64,000 nt of DNA, from contig OY821520.1 of assembly GCA_963682025.1 (NCBI GenBank), positions 236,788,364 through 236,852,363 on the forward strand, given 5' to 3'. The stretch is from Cordilura impudica (Eukaryota; Arthropoda; Insecta; Diptera; Scathophagidae). How positions within the stretch are numbered: the first letter of the stretch is position 1; each line of letters begins with the position of its first letter. This document shows, piece by piece, positions 21,912 through 33,184 of the stretch. Under the pieces are notes generated by a model. It did not search any database, was not told the origin of the DNA, and worked only from the letters and a program-made list of their open reading frames with translations. Made by a program: the position numbers and the translations under genes.

Positions 21912-23026
21912 GATTTGCGGAAAATTTCCCGAAAACAATTTCCTGAAAACAATTTCCCGAAATTACAATTTCACGAACACAATTTTCCGAAATGACAATT
22001 TCCCGAACACAATTTCCCGAAATTACAATTTCCCTAAATTATAATTTCCCGAAATACAATTTCCCGAACACAATTTCCCAAAATTACTATTTCTTCAAAG
22101 AGCTTGTTGATGGCATTTCCGAAACAATACCATCAGAAATTCCGGCCGAAGCGCAAGCAATCAGCTCATGACCACTTGATGTAGTGGTCCGGGCAATATC
22201 TTTCAGCTCATTAACGATTTTTCCTTTAGCAACGAAAGCCGCTTCGGCACTGTGATTGTGAAGAGCCTCTTTTTTTATAGTATCGTTGTTATGACCCTAC
22301 CGGTACAAGGTTTTCCTCGATAAAGGATACAACGCCAATAAACGCTATCAACGGACTGACCGTCGTCATGATACAAGAAACCATTCAAAAGCAACCTCGG
22401 TTTACCTTTTTCGCTATCCAGGAATTCGAGTGGCATAGTAACTGAGTATTACAACCGAAATAACTAAAAAACTTCGCTATGCAAGATGGTAACGATTCCG
22501 TAGCAGCTACTGCATGAGCAGGATATGATGGAGTGAGCGTTATCCGTCGGGAAGTCTGAATACCGAAGTATTCAAAGTCACAATGAAAAAATAAGCGTAT
22601 GACACTCCAATAAATAGGTCCGGATGACGAGGGAGGGTGGAAGAGGAAGGGCGCGGTGCGGGGTGGGGAATTGTTTTTTCGAGAAGTCGAATACTCGGGA
22701 AATTGTTTTTTCAAGAAATCGTATGCAGCAAGTTTTTTTTATGGGGGAAATCAAGAATATATGGGAAGTTGTAAACTAAAAATAGGGAAATTGTAATTCC
22801 GGGAAATTTTTTCGGGAAATCGTAATTTCGGGAAATTGTAATCTCGGGAAATTGTTTTCGGGAAATTGTTTCCCGGAAATTGTAATTTCGGGAAATTGTT
22901 TTCGGGAAATTGGAATTTCGGGAAATTGTTTTCGGGGAACTGTTTTTTCGGGGAATTGTTTTTTCGGGCAATTGTTTTCGGGCAATTGTATTCGGGAAAT
23001 TGTTTTCGGGAAATTTTCCGCAGACG
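21912..23026 (-). mobile_element. Foldback/MULE-like element with repeat-array arms and 9-bp TSD
   Basis: The two arms are inverted arrays of a ~15-19-bp unit (TTTCCCGAAAACAAT on the left, ATTGTTTTCGGGAAA on the right): 21912-22090 and ~22770-23026. The outermost ends share TGCGGAAAATTTCCCG in inverted orientation. GGAAGCATA occurs at both borders (21903-21911 and 23027-23035) and joins the interrupted Tc1 motif GGGSIMVWGG. A 9-bp duplication and array-type arms are typical of Drosophila foldback/MULE-NOF elements. The ~0.7-kb interior contains a FLYWCH zinc-finger fragment. Open frames over the arrays (repeats of NNFPK/ISRKQFPE) are artefacts. Confidence 0.8.
22083..22412 (-). pseudogene. 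FLYWCH zinc-finger protein fragment with one frameshift
   Basis: On the minus strand from ~22412: GKPRLLLNGFLYHDDGQS..., then VYWRC, a second Cys seven residues later (C-X7-C), a frameshift near 22305, and in the next frame KEALHNHSAEA (the H-X-H pair). A helical stretch ELKDIARTT, then ISDGIVSEMPS follow. This is the FLYWCH finger (C2H-X-H) plus the conserved region that follows it in insect FLYWCH proteins and MULE transposases. It lies between the inverted arrays, so it is the cargo of the foldback element. No transposase core follows. Confidence 0.75.
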
Positions 23027-23050
23027 GGAAGCATAATGGTATGGGGGGGA

Positions 23051-23359
23051 CCTAAAATGCAGGATGTCACGAATGGGCGTGGCTCCACCCATAAAAATAA
23101 ATATATATACAGTGGTTTGATAGTTAAAGCCTTGAAACTTTATGTGAATAGTAAAATATATGGGGTGCTATGATAGCGAGAGCATTGAAACTGTGGTCAT
23201 GATACTTCCATAGAATATATGCAAATCAAATATTTCGAACGTTATATATTTTAAATCCACCCATAAACTATTTATAACGATTGTAGGAAATGTATGAAAC
23301 CATCTTGATAATTCATAAAACTAATGTTGAAGTTTGATTCCTAGGACTTTCACAGTATT
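23051..23359. other. Repeat-like spacer
   Basis: A segment beginning ACCTAAAATGCAGG and containing two related blocks (AGCCTTGAAACT and AGCATTGAAACT). No coding frame or transposon end is recognised. Confidence 0.35.
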
Positions 23360-23942
23360 CTGTGGTTTTCTAGAATAACCGCGTATGTCATAATATCAAA
23401 ATGTTCTGGGGAGCCAAAAAACGTTATATTTGAAATTATGGGCTCGATATAAAGTTTTTAGAGCTTTTTATTTAACAGTCCAGTAGATATGGGCAATAAA
23501 TACTTTATATAAAATTTTGGGTCAAAAATCTTCAGAGGAATAGATCCTAGAGAAGGACGAAAAAACAATATGCAAATAACACTTAAAGTGTGTGCAGATA
23601 AAACAACTTATGTCGACAAACGTCGTTTCCTTTGAAAAATAAAACTACCAATGCAATCACCCATGTAGACATAAGTTGTTGTTGCTTGAAAAATGGATTT
23701 TTTTTGTTCGTCAACAAAAAGTTAACAAAAGTTAACGGGGGATGAGAATTTAACAACGTATCAAGAATAATAGTGACAAAAATTAACAGAAATAAACACA
23801 CAAGTTTTTATAAGTGGTTATAAACTGAAAAATAATCCAAAATTATTTTGCATTTGTTGCCATTAATAATAACGTATGTCGCTATGTGTCATTTTCTGAG
23901 AAAATAATTTGTCAGCGATCAAACGAAGGTTGGCATACGTCG

Positions 23943-26900
23943 CACAGTGGCGCCCGTAGAGCAAACGGGGTTGCAAAAATCAAAATTTTCATGTGCGCCG
24001 ACGAAGTTTTGAATAAACCCATGTTATAGGAAACTTTTCAACGATTTCAAATATTCTGCTCTTAATAATATCACATTTTTAGTTTAGAAGATATAACCGT
24101 TCAAAGTTGACCGACTTTCGGTTTTCAAAAAAACACACAATTTTTAGTCAATTTGTTGCGATTTCAGGTGTAATATCACGAAAAATAGGTAACGAATCAC
24201 CTTATTTTTTGTTTGTATTGATTGATGTATTTATTAAATGTATAATGATAAAAAAATTAACTGTTTGCTTTGTGTTTCTCCTGGTAAATCACTATTTAAA
24301 AACTATCCGTTTTTTTCACTATTTTTCAACTTTGACGGAAAATAAAAAAAATCTATATTTTTCTATATTTGCCATATTTGCAAAACGTTTTCTTTGATTA
24401 TCTCTTTACATAATTCAAAAGGCTTTATCTGCCCGTACATGCCCGTTTGGCTTCTAGAGGTAAAAAAGGTTAAAAAGACATGGTTGCAGAAATTGTATGG
24501 CGTGCATCCCTTACATGGTTTTTGACTGACAGTAGTTTGATCTAATAGTTTGAAAATTGCATTTTAAGTCGGTTGTCTACCTGTGAGCATCTGCCAAAGT
24601 CTACTCCCAATATTCTGTTACAGACACAGGATGCACAAAAAACTACTCATTGAAATTCGCAGGTACGCACCTCACTTAAAAATTACTTTGGAGTACAAAT
24701 GGTCAAGAACAATATTGACTTATGGTCCCTCCAGGTAGGCACAAATCTTATTTAGACACGAGCATAATATCAAGATTGCATAATTCAGCCTAAATCCATA
24801 TGTATGTAGGGAACAGGTAAATTTTTAGGCATGGTAGCATAAGCCTATATATTGCAAAATAAGCATAATGACTGGATTAGTCTACGACTGAAAGTTGGCG
24901 CAACAAGTACTGAAACCATGGCATTAAACAATTTAAAATTATTTGAACTGTTTAGAAGGTCAACCACACCAAAGTTTTTCACGGAAGCTGCTTTAGAAGA
25001 ATTTGTAGCTTATGCGGAAATATTGAGAGAAGCGAAATTATAAAAAATAATTTTTATCTGATATATGCAAATATTAAGGCAAAATGGGTGAAATCTAATC
25101 GAACAATTCAGAACTTTAACTCCAAATACGAGGACTGGCTTAATGAAGACACCATCCTGGATATATTGGCAGTAGATAAACCCACCACATCAACCAGAGG
25201 AGCAAAAGGAAGGCCAAAAAAAGTATTGAGGAGTGTTCAATTTTCACAAGAAAGAGGAAATTTTCCGATGCCACCAATGACTTGACCACGAAGCATTTAT
25301 CGGACGCGCTGTCTATTAAATATACAAAGGATAGTGAAAGAGTTAGATCGCAGATTACAAAATCTGTTGCTGATGCAAGCCCACTGCGACTAAAAAGGAT
25401 TAAGGAAAGCATTCCCACGCCCACAAACGCACACATTAAAAAGTATGGTTCCGAAGAAGCCTTGGCCTTGTTTATGGACTTACAACTTTCCAAAGAAAAA
25501 TATGAGATACTACGGGCATCCTTGATGCGACACGGGGCTGACGGTTTACCAGGATACAAGCATATTACGCAAGCCAAAATAAATTCACGACCACTGCATA
25601 CGGAGTTTACGGAAGTCTCTGTGAAAGCCAATCTGCAGGATCTCATGGGCCATACAGCAAAACGGTTGTTGGAGAGTCTTCCTGAAAATGAGGTGACAAT
25701 TCTTTCTGAGAAACTGACATTGATCAGCAAATGGGGCTGCGATAGATCATCCGGACAACGCGTTTATAAGCAAAGGATATCTACCGATGACGCTACAATA
25801 TCGGACGGAAATATGTTTATGGCATCTGTTGTTCCTTTGCGGCTAAAATCTGATGTTTCCCTACACTGGAAAAATCCACGTCCGTCATCAGTGCATTATT
25901 GCCGACCAATAATGTTTCAGTTTGCAGGGGAATCGGCAGAACACATAAGGACCACGGTGAAGGACATTGAAGAACAAATAAGCAAGATTAAGCCTACAAA
26001 GCTGCAAATTGGAGAAGGAAAATATATTGAATGCAATTACGAGTTCCACCCGATCATGGTTGACGGAAAAGTCGTAAACGAACTGACAGGAACAACCTCA
26101 ACATTGTCATGCCCGATTTGCAAAAAGAGTCAGAAGAACTTTGGTAATTTAAACGATTCTACAAACGAGGAGAATTACGAATATGGAATGTCACCATTGC
26201 ACGCAAGGATAAGGTGTACGGAGTTCTTGCTAAAACTGGCGTATACCCTACCACAAGAGGAGGAAAACTTCGATGAAAATACATCAATAAAGGATAAGGA
26301 AAAGATCAGAAAGAAGCAAATACAGGATGCTTTTTTTAAACAATTGGACTAAAAGTAGACTGTCCCAAGCACGGATACGGTAGTTCAAACGATAGAAACA
26401 CTTTTAGGAGATTTTTTGAAAATGATGAGGCAGTAACTAAAATCACTGGAATTGACAATCAAATCGTGAAAAGATTGGGAATGATATTGAATGTTTTAAA
26501 CTGCAAAGAAAATGTCAATTCTACAAAATATGGAGAATATGCATCGAAAACTGCATCTCTTTTAGCAGAAATGTATCCACAGAAGAAGTTGACCCCGACC
26601 GTCCATAAAATATTGGCGCATGGCAAAGATATAATTGAGTACCAGTCTTTGCCAATTGGAGAGCTTTCTGAAGAAGCACAGGAGTCTCTTAACAAATTTT
26701 ATAAAAAAAATATAGATTGCAGAACACATTCAAAGCATCAAGGGTAAGGCAAAATGAGGACCTCTTCAACATGTTGGCAGCATCTTCCGATCCACTTATT
26801 TCTTCCCTGCGGCATGTGAAGTCACGAATAGAGTTAGAAAATAATTATAGTTTAGAAATGATTAGTCTTTTAGATATACCTTCTCTTACGAATTGTGATG

Positions 26901-27239
26901 AATATTTTACAGAAAAATGAAAAAATTAATTTAAAAAAGAAGTAATTTTTTTTTAATTTGTTGGGTAATAATTTAAAACATAAAACCCTAAAGAAAAAAA
27001 ATAAAAACAATCTAAAAATGTAAAAATAAATTTTTTTAGTTACCATAAAATTGATTTTTCTACAAATTTTAATTTTGATAACCCATAAGTAGGCCCCTAC
27101 AAAGCGTAGCACCCTTTCCAAATGCTCATTTCATAGGCTGAACAGTTACCTATCATATGCTGTTTAAACTCTTCAATTATGTTATTCGGTTCAAAAGATA
27201 TGATTTTTGCAACGAAAAAACTCAAATGGCGCCACTGTG
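23943..27239 (+). mobile_element. Transib transposon (RAG1-related) with RSS-like ends, TSD CGTCG
   Basis: The ends are CACAGTGGCGCC (23943) and GGCGCCACTGTG (27239), each flanked by CGTCG (23938-23942 and 27240-27244). A GC-rich 5-bp duplication is the rule for Transib and RAG transposition. Inside each end, GCAAAAATC follows the CACAGTG heptamer after 23 bp (left) and 22 bp (right), mirroring the heptamer-23-nonamer signal. The transposase pseudogene (24852-26920) lies between. Paralogous empty sites at 42987 and 59235 confirm the borders. Confidence 0.92.
24852..26920 (+). pseudogene. RAG1/Transib-type transposase pseudogene, copy 2
   Basis: The longest open piece (25282-26352, 356 codons) carries the core: KWGCDRSSGQ (first Asp, codon 25741), NPRPSSVHYCRPIMF, MVDGKVVNELTG (second Asp, 26062), a CPICKK zinc pair and YGMSPLHARIR. 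A single-base loss near 26346 shifts the frame; the next piece has TPTVHKILAHGKDIIE and GELSEEAQESLNK (Glu, 26682), and after another shift near 26730 the C-terminus ends at 26920. The N-terminal pieces (24852-25043, 25088-25285) include NSKYEDWL and GRPKK. The order and motifs correspond by eye to the RAG1 core with its DDE triad. Better preserved than copy 1, but at least four frame breaks. Confidence 0.88.
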
Positions 27240-27433
27240 CGTCGATAGTGCTGCAAATTAATTTAATAAACATTTAAGTTACGTCGTTATTTAAAGAAAA
27301 AACTCAGAAATGGCCAATATTTTTTTAAAAAAAATTTAACACATGTAAAGAGCGTGAAAAATTAATATATATTGGCATCGTTAACTCAAAACTGACAAAA
27401 ATGGACATACGCGGTTATTCCAGAAAACCACAG

Positions 27434-27976
27434 TATTAACAGCAAGACAGCATTTAAAAATTGTTGTTGTTTTTAAAGAGCGACTTTATTCACGAGTGTT
27501 CGTTTTACAGCTTTTTAAATTCGTTTATTTGAACAATAATCTTATCTTATCCCTAAAAATCTTAAAATAATTTCTAACTGAAAAATAAAATGCAATGTTA
27601 TACATACCCAAATATGCTTAAGATAACCTGTAATAACTCAGTTCTCCAGTTATCTACTAGCTTGATGTTTATCGGTGTCTTTTAAAAATTTGTGTATGTT
27701 AAATTTGTTATTTACAAAATTTTGAATCACATCAAACCTGTTCTAACATTCATAAACAACACATTAAATGGGTTTAAGAAAAAACAAAGTTGAATTATAA
27801 TATTTCTAATATAATTTAAATTTTTTGCAAAATAAAAACGATATATTTTAATTGATACTCGTATTAAAAGTAGTATAATTAAACTAAAACATTTTAAGAT
27901 CAAGCAACTTAAGATTTTGTTTAAAATTATTTATCTAAAATATTTTTAGATATTGTTAGATTTTTTATTGCAGCTG

Positions 27977-28024
<48 letters not shown>

Positions 28025-28213
28025 TCACCAGGGTTGTCAACTTAGTGCTTTTAGCACTGTTTTTAGTGCTTTTTAAAATTGCTTTTTTAGTGCTTATTTA
28101 AAGAAAAAAAGAAAAATAAATAAATAAAAAATATAGTTTTATCAAAAACACCATTTTTTTATAGTGTAAATATCTTATGTTTCACTTTTACTTTTGAATG
28201 CAAGTATGCACAG
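27434..28213. other. AT-rich spacer with a (GA)n microsatellite at 27977-28024
   Basis: About 22 GA dinucleotides (one AA interruption) at 27977-28024. Just after it a short repeat of AGTGCTTTTTAG-like units (28039-28100) is seen. No gene is visible. Confidence 0.7.
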
Positions 28214-29990
28214 TAGGGTGACAGCGGTTTGTATGAAAAAAAATTTTGGTCGAATTTTGAGGTGTGACACTGGATCTAAAACTTTGGTGCACAAATTTTG
28301 AGCCAAATCGGACAATGGTTTCTGGACACGCATTGAGTTCAAAGTTCAAACATGAAATTATGTGTAAAAATTATAAAAAAAAAAAAAAAAATGATTTTTC
28401 ACTAAAATTTTGATATTAATAATTGCGTTTCAATTAAATTAATTATTAAATTATAATCAAGAGTAAATTAATTCTCTAATAAAACAACAAAATCTATTAT
28501 TGGTTGAAAAAGAGCCAAGTTATATCAAGTTCCCCAGGCAGTATATGCGCCGCAGACCTCTTGATTAAGAAAATCGAGCTCACATTTTTAAAGACATTGA
28601 AATAATTTACAACAACAACATTTTTGCATTCTCCTGATCCCAGAATGATCTTATGTAAAGTATTTTGCATCTCGTCTATTGTTATGCCGTTGTAAATTAA
28701 CGCCAAAACGGTACATATCTTTTAGCACTATTTCAAAATCCCAAATTTTACTTTTTCAAAAATTTTGTTCACGAAATTTACCGAAATCAACGATTGGACT
28801 TTAAGGTCTTATTAGCAAAATATATGTGATTAAAAACGCCAAATATTGTAGGTATCCTGTTCTTAATTTGGCGATTTGAAGAAAAATGTGATTTTTCATA
28901 TTTTTTCAACTTTTAGGCTACATCTTTTTGGGTTTTTGCATATCTCAAATATCTTTTATCAAAATATTATACTACTTGATATAAGTTCTCAATCTTGGAA
29001 GTTAAGGTTATATCGATAGACTATAAAATGTCCCTCTTTAAGGTCAAAAGTCAAATTTAAGGAGATTCACATTTTTTTTTGAAACAAAATATCGAAATAA
29101 TATATATTTGCTGAAGGATTTCGATAAAATTTGCTGATAAATTTGAAGCTGCAAACCAGAGGTGATTTTTTCTTTAAATATAACACAATATTTTTAGTTT
29201 TACACTCAAAAAAGTTGTTAGTAAAAAGTTTTTAAATACTTTTCTATCACATTTAACAGTTTATATACTAATTTTTAACATTTTTTTCAACAATTATAAA
29301 AATGTGTCACCAAACTTAATAGAGAACAATTGGCAAAAATGTCTATTGGCGACCCTGGAGATGAGGCAGAAGAAATTCCAAATTCTCCAGGCAATAAATG
29401 CGCCGCAGACATTGAAGACATTGAAATAATACACAACAACAATATTTTTGCATTCTCCTGATCCCAGAATGATCTTATGTAAAGTATTTTGCATCTCGTC
29501 TATTGTTATGCCGTTATAAATTAACGCCAAAACGGTACATATCTTTTAGCACTATTTCAAAATCCCAAATTTTACTTTTTCAAAAATTTTGTTCACGAAA
29601 TTTACCGAAATCAACGATTGGACTTTAGGGTCTAATTAACAAAATATATGTGATTAAATATGCCAAATATTGTAGGTATCCTGTTCTTAATTTGGCGAGG
29701 GCAGCGTTTTTATTTTAGCGTATTTGAAGAAAAATTTAATTTTTCATACTTTTTAAACTTTTAAGCTACATCTTTTTGGTGTTTTCATATGTCAAATATC
29801 TTTTGTCAAAATATTATACTACTTGATACAAGTTCTCAATCTTGTAAATTAAGGTTAATTTGATACACTATAAACTGTCCCTCTTTAAGTTCAAAGGTAA
29901 AATTTAGGATATTTACATTTTTTTAAAACAAAATATCGATATAATATATATTTGTGGAAGGATTTCAATAAAAATTGTTGATAATAAATT
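28214..29990 (+). repeat. Repeat family B, two direct copies with ~824-bp period
   Basis: The first copy starts TAGGGTGACAGC (28214), like the start at 10246. Blocks such as CATTCTCCTGATCCCAGAATG recur at 28627 and 29451, and the similarity continues through the downstream AT-rich part (TTGGCG, then ACATCTTTTTGG...TACTACTTGATA). The second copy (from ~29381) lacks the TAGGG start and has an extra ~25 bp near 29698. The pattern fits a local tandem duplication of one element. Confidence 0.7.
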
Positions 29991-29994
29991 ATAG

Positions 29995-30850
29995 TTATAT
30001 AAGAAAATTTTATTCTTACAATTATTCTTACAGTTGTTGATAATATTTTAATAATTCTAAAAAATAATATGCTGGTCTTATCTTCTGACAGTAATATTTT
30101 ATATATCGAAAACTTAGAACAAGTTCCCACTCAAAATAGCATAAAAATTTAAAGTTTTTATAAACTAAAATTTAACAATAAATTATGTATTGTTTTCTAT
30201 GAAGGATTATATGAGATTTCATAAGCTTTCAAACGATATATAATAATATATAAAAACTATACAAGAATGAAAGTAATATTTTATATTTTAGAAATTTGGG
30301 ACAAGTTTCTATATTAAATAAAATAAATATGTGGCAATTTCCCAATAACTTTTGCAATATACACCAAATTGCATATTTCTTTTAATGACAGATTATATAC
30401 GATGTAAAAAGCTTTTTATTAATGTAAATGACTATGCAAAAATACTGAAAAAAGTGATATTTTTATTTCGAAAACCTAAAACAAGCTACAAATAAAATTT
30501 TAATAAAAATTCAGTAATTTTGGAAAAATTTTAAAATTTAATACAATATTGTCTCCATGACAGCTTAAGATTTAATATGCTTTCCAATGATATACAAACT
30601 ATATAAAAATAATGCAGTAAAGCTATGAAAGTCATACTTTACATTTCAATATCTACGAAAAAATATGATAAAAAATTGCGTAATTCGACAATAACATTTA
30701 AAATGTACATCATACTATATATTGTTTTCAATGACAAATTATATGTATGAGCTTTTCAATGATATATCACACCATGCAAAATTATGCAAAAACGCATGTT
30801 TGGAATATATAAGACCTACTTTTATTGAAAATATCATACAAATTTTGGCA
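29995..30850. repeat. Very degenerate ~180-bp tandem repeat, about five units
   Basis: Landmarks recur every 174-186 bp: CGAAAAC-like followed by ACAAG at ~30107, 30289, 30469, 30648 and 30826, and ATTGTTTTCAATGACA-like at ~30188, 30374, 30546 and 30719, followed by GCTTT and GATATATAA blocks. Identity between units is low. The period is close to nucleosome length, as in many insect satellites. Confidence 0.55.
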
Positions 30851-31321
30851 TAATTAATAGGGTAATTTTTTTTTCGACCACGCCCACTTTTACGCCCACT
30901 TTTTTAAAATTATGTAATTGCTCCCATATAGTTTTTAACAGATTTACTTCAAATTGTATATACATTATACTCCAGGCGAGGTAGAAATAAACATTTCTTA
31001 CGCCACGCCCCCTTTCACGCCCCTTTTCACGCCAAATTTAGTTTGAAAGTTTTAAACTTTTTGTTCTCTGTACAAATTTGTTCCTTCCAACGGATTTTTT
31101 TTTATTTGGTAGTATATTGCTCTTAATACTGTTAACGTCGCCATGTAACTATGAATCACGCCCACTTCACCGCCCCCTTTTTTAATTCAGATACTTACTT
31201 ATACCACTAACAATGTTTGCTACACAAAATACTTTTTTTGTAATATGTATTTACCTAAAGTTTTATACACTTTTTATCTACAGGTACCATTTACCTTAAA
31301 TTATAATTAATCTGCTTTCAA
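30851..31321. other. Old repeat with CACGCCC-type blocks
   Basis: CGCCCACTTTT, CACGCCCCCTTT and CGCCCCTTTTCACGCC blocks are set in AT-rich sequence. This is probably the body of an eroded interspersed repeat, as the same style appears in the Helitron that follows. No gene. Confidence 0.35.
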
Positions 31322-32064
31322 TCTATATATAGTATATAAAAATAAATGTGTGTTTGTTTGTGCTTTATAGGAGGCCAAACCCCTGAACCGATCTTCCTGA
31401 AATTTTTACAGCGTGTTACTGTGGCTCTGGAAGGAATAATAGGCTATATAAATTTCTGATTGGACAAAGGGGCGGTGCCACGCCAATATAACCCAAAATT
31501 TGAAATCGTCATATCTCGGGAATTTTTTTACCTATGGCGGTCATTTTGGTACATATGGTATTGCCATGAATAGAAATACATACCAGAAGAAAAGTGGGCG
31601 GAACCAAGCCCCTTTTTAGAAAAATAAAAAATCGTAAAATTTTCTAAACTACTGGAAGGATCGTCATGAAATTTTCACACAAGGATATTTTTGCGAAATA
31701 ATAAGTCCTTAAATATATAAAGTTGTTAGTGGGCAAAGGAGCGTGGTCCCGCCCATATAACCCAAAATTTAAAATCGTCATATCTCGGCCATTTTTTAAC
31801 CTACGGCGATGATATTTGGTATATATCGTATTGAAATTAATAGAAATAGTACTACAAGAAAACTGGGCGGGACCACGTCCTTTGTAGAAAAATTAAAATC
31901 CGTAATAACTTCTATTAAGCCCTTGACTATATAAAGTTGTTAGTGCAATAATTAATTCTAAATTAAATAAATAATATTTTCTTAATGTATAAATATTATA
32001 AATATTTTTTTTTTATTTTATTTTATAACGATGAGGGGTAGCGAAGCACACCGGGTTCAGCTAG
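31322..32064 (+). mobile_element. Non-autonomous Helitron
   Basis: It starts TCTATATATAG (31322), preceded by A, and ends CGGGTTCAGCTAG (32064), followed by T: the 5'-TC...CTRR-3' structure inserted between A and T without target duplication. A short GC-rich stretch (GGGGTAGCGAAGCACACCGGG) lies just inside the 3' end, where a hairpin is expected. It is 743 bp, with no Rep/helicase coding; the interior has two related ~210-bp blocks (GGCGGTGCCACGCC.. and ..GTGGTCCCGCCCATATAACCC). Confidence 0.75.
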
Positions 32065-32248
32065 TATTATATAAAAGCAGCTATTTAATGTTGTTTATGT
32101 CTTAGCTAAAATTTTGACAGCTAATATATTCTATACATCATATCCAATATTTTTTAGCAAATTTAATAATAATTAAATTTGTTTCGATTTGAAGAAGTAA
32201 AAAATAAAATTATATAATAATTTTCATTGAATTTACACATTATTTATA

Positions 32249-32546
32249 ATGATTGAGTTAGAAATTAATCAGGCTCAAAATCAAATGTTTTAACTTTAAA
32301 TAAAGTAAAAGACATTGGCACATTTGTTTCAAAAGTTGATCTATATTCAGCATGACAGGTTATACAGCTGTTTCGGGTCGAGCCACCAACCCTCATCAGT
32401 AACCAAAAGCAGTAGATAGTTTGTTTTGAAAAAAGTTAAATTCATCGCCCCTTTGCTGAAAACAACAACAAATGTTCCAATGTCCTTTACTTTATTTAAA
32501 GTAAAAACATTTGATATTGAGCCTGATTAATTTCTAACTCAATCAT
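32249..32546. mobile_element. Palindromic MITE-like element (~298 bp)
   Basis: The left arm from 32251 (GATTGAGTTAGAAATTAATC) and right arm to 32544 are inverted copies over ~80 bp. The centre has TACAGCTGTTTCGGG...CCCTCATCAGTA, a motif I recall from widespread insect MITE-type repeats. The target duplication is unclear (palindromic AAT/ATT at the borders). No coding. Confidence 0.7.
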
Positions 32547-32754
32547 TAAAATGATAAAGATCGAAAATACGATTTTTTATTTTTATAGAAAATATTAAAA
32601 CATTAAATAAAACATTTATAATTCAAAAATACAATTTAGATAGTTCGAAATTAAAAAAAAAATAAATAATGTGATATATTGATATATGCGACCTTAACAA
32701 TTTAAATGTATTATAATTTAGAAAACAATACGAGAGAATTGGTTTTGCTGTACA

Positions 32755-33112
32755 GAAATGGGAAAATGCATGCTAAATTATGGGAAAATGCTTGTTAAGT
32801 CAATAGGAAATGCATGCTATATGGTAAAAATGCATGGCATGTGCATGTTTTTGTTTTTTCGAAAGATTTTTTTTATTTGCAGCTTTGAAAATAATTTTTC
32901 TTAATTCAGCATGCAATTTCCCTACATTTAGCATGCAAATTTTTCTCATTTTAACAGAAAAATTCCCATTTTTAGCATGCATTTTCCCATAAATTTGCCC
33001 AAATTTAGCAAACATTTTGCCATTTTTGACTTGCATTTTTACCATTTGGCATGCATTTCCTATAGACTTAACAGGCATTTCCCCATAATTTAGCATACAT
33101 TTTCCCACTTTT
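32755..33112. repeat. Inverted minisatellite with ATGCATGC/AGCATGCAT units
   Basis: The left arm (~32755-32838) has ~25-bp units containing GGGAAAATGCATGCTAAA; the right arm (~32905-33112) has the inverse (TTTAGCATGCATTTTCCC) in more copies. The outermost ~80 bp of the arms match closely, so the block could fold into a long hairpin. The minus-strand frame across it simply reads the repeat. Confidence 0.7.
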
Positions 33113-33184
33113 ATCAAGCGCTTCCCTTAGTCGCTACATCAAAAAACCTTTTTAAATTAACAAAAAAAAAAAAAAAACAAAAAG

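Larger units (their letters stand above)
23360..27433. mobile_element. TIR element A (CTGTGGTTTTC ends) carrying a nested Transib
   Basis: The left end (23360) starts CTGTGGTTTTCTAGAATAAC and the right end (27433) is its inverse with few changes, about 30 bp of TIR. TATT lies on both sides as a possible 4-bp target duplication. Without the nested 3.3 kb the element is ~770 bp and resembles the elements at 42773-43183 and 58820-59419, including a conserved block ending AATAAACATTTAAGTTACG. It has no coding capacity. Confidence 0.75.

Noticed and set aside
22711..23173. Overlapping open frames on both strands reading NNFPK, ISRKQFPE or FSGNCF repeats
   Set aside because: They are translations of the TTTCCCGAAAACAAT array that forms the foldback arm; every frame of such an array is open.
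25140..25730. 196-codon minus-strand ORF
   Set aside because: Antisense to the RAG1-like transposase, which has recognisable motifs; the antisense frame has none.
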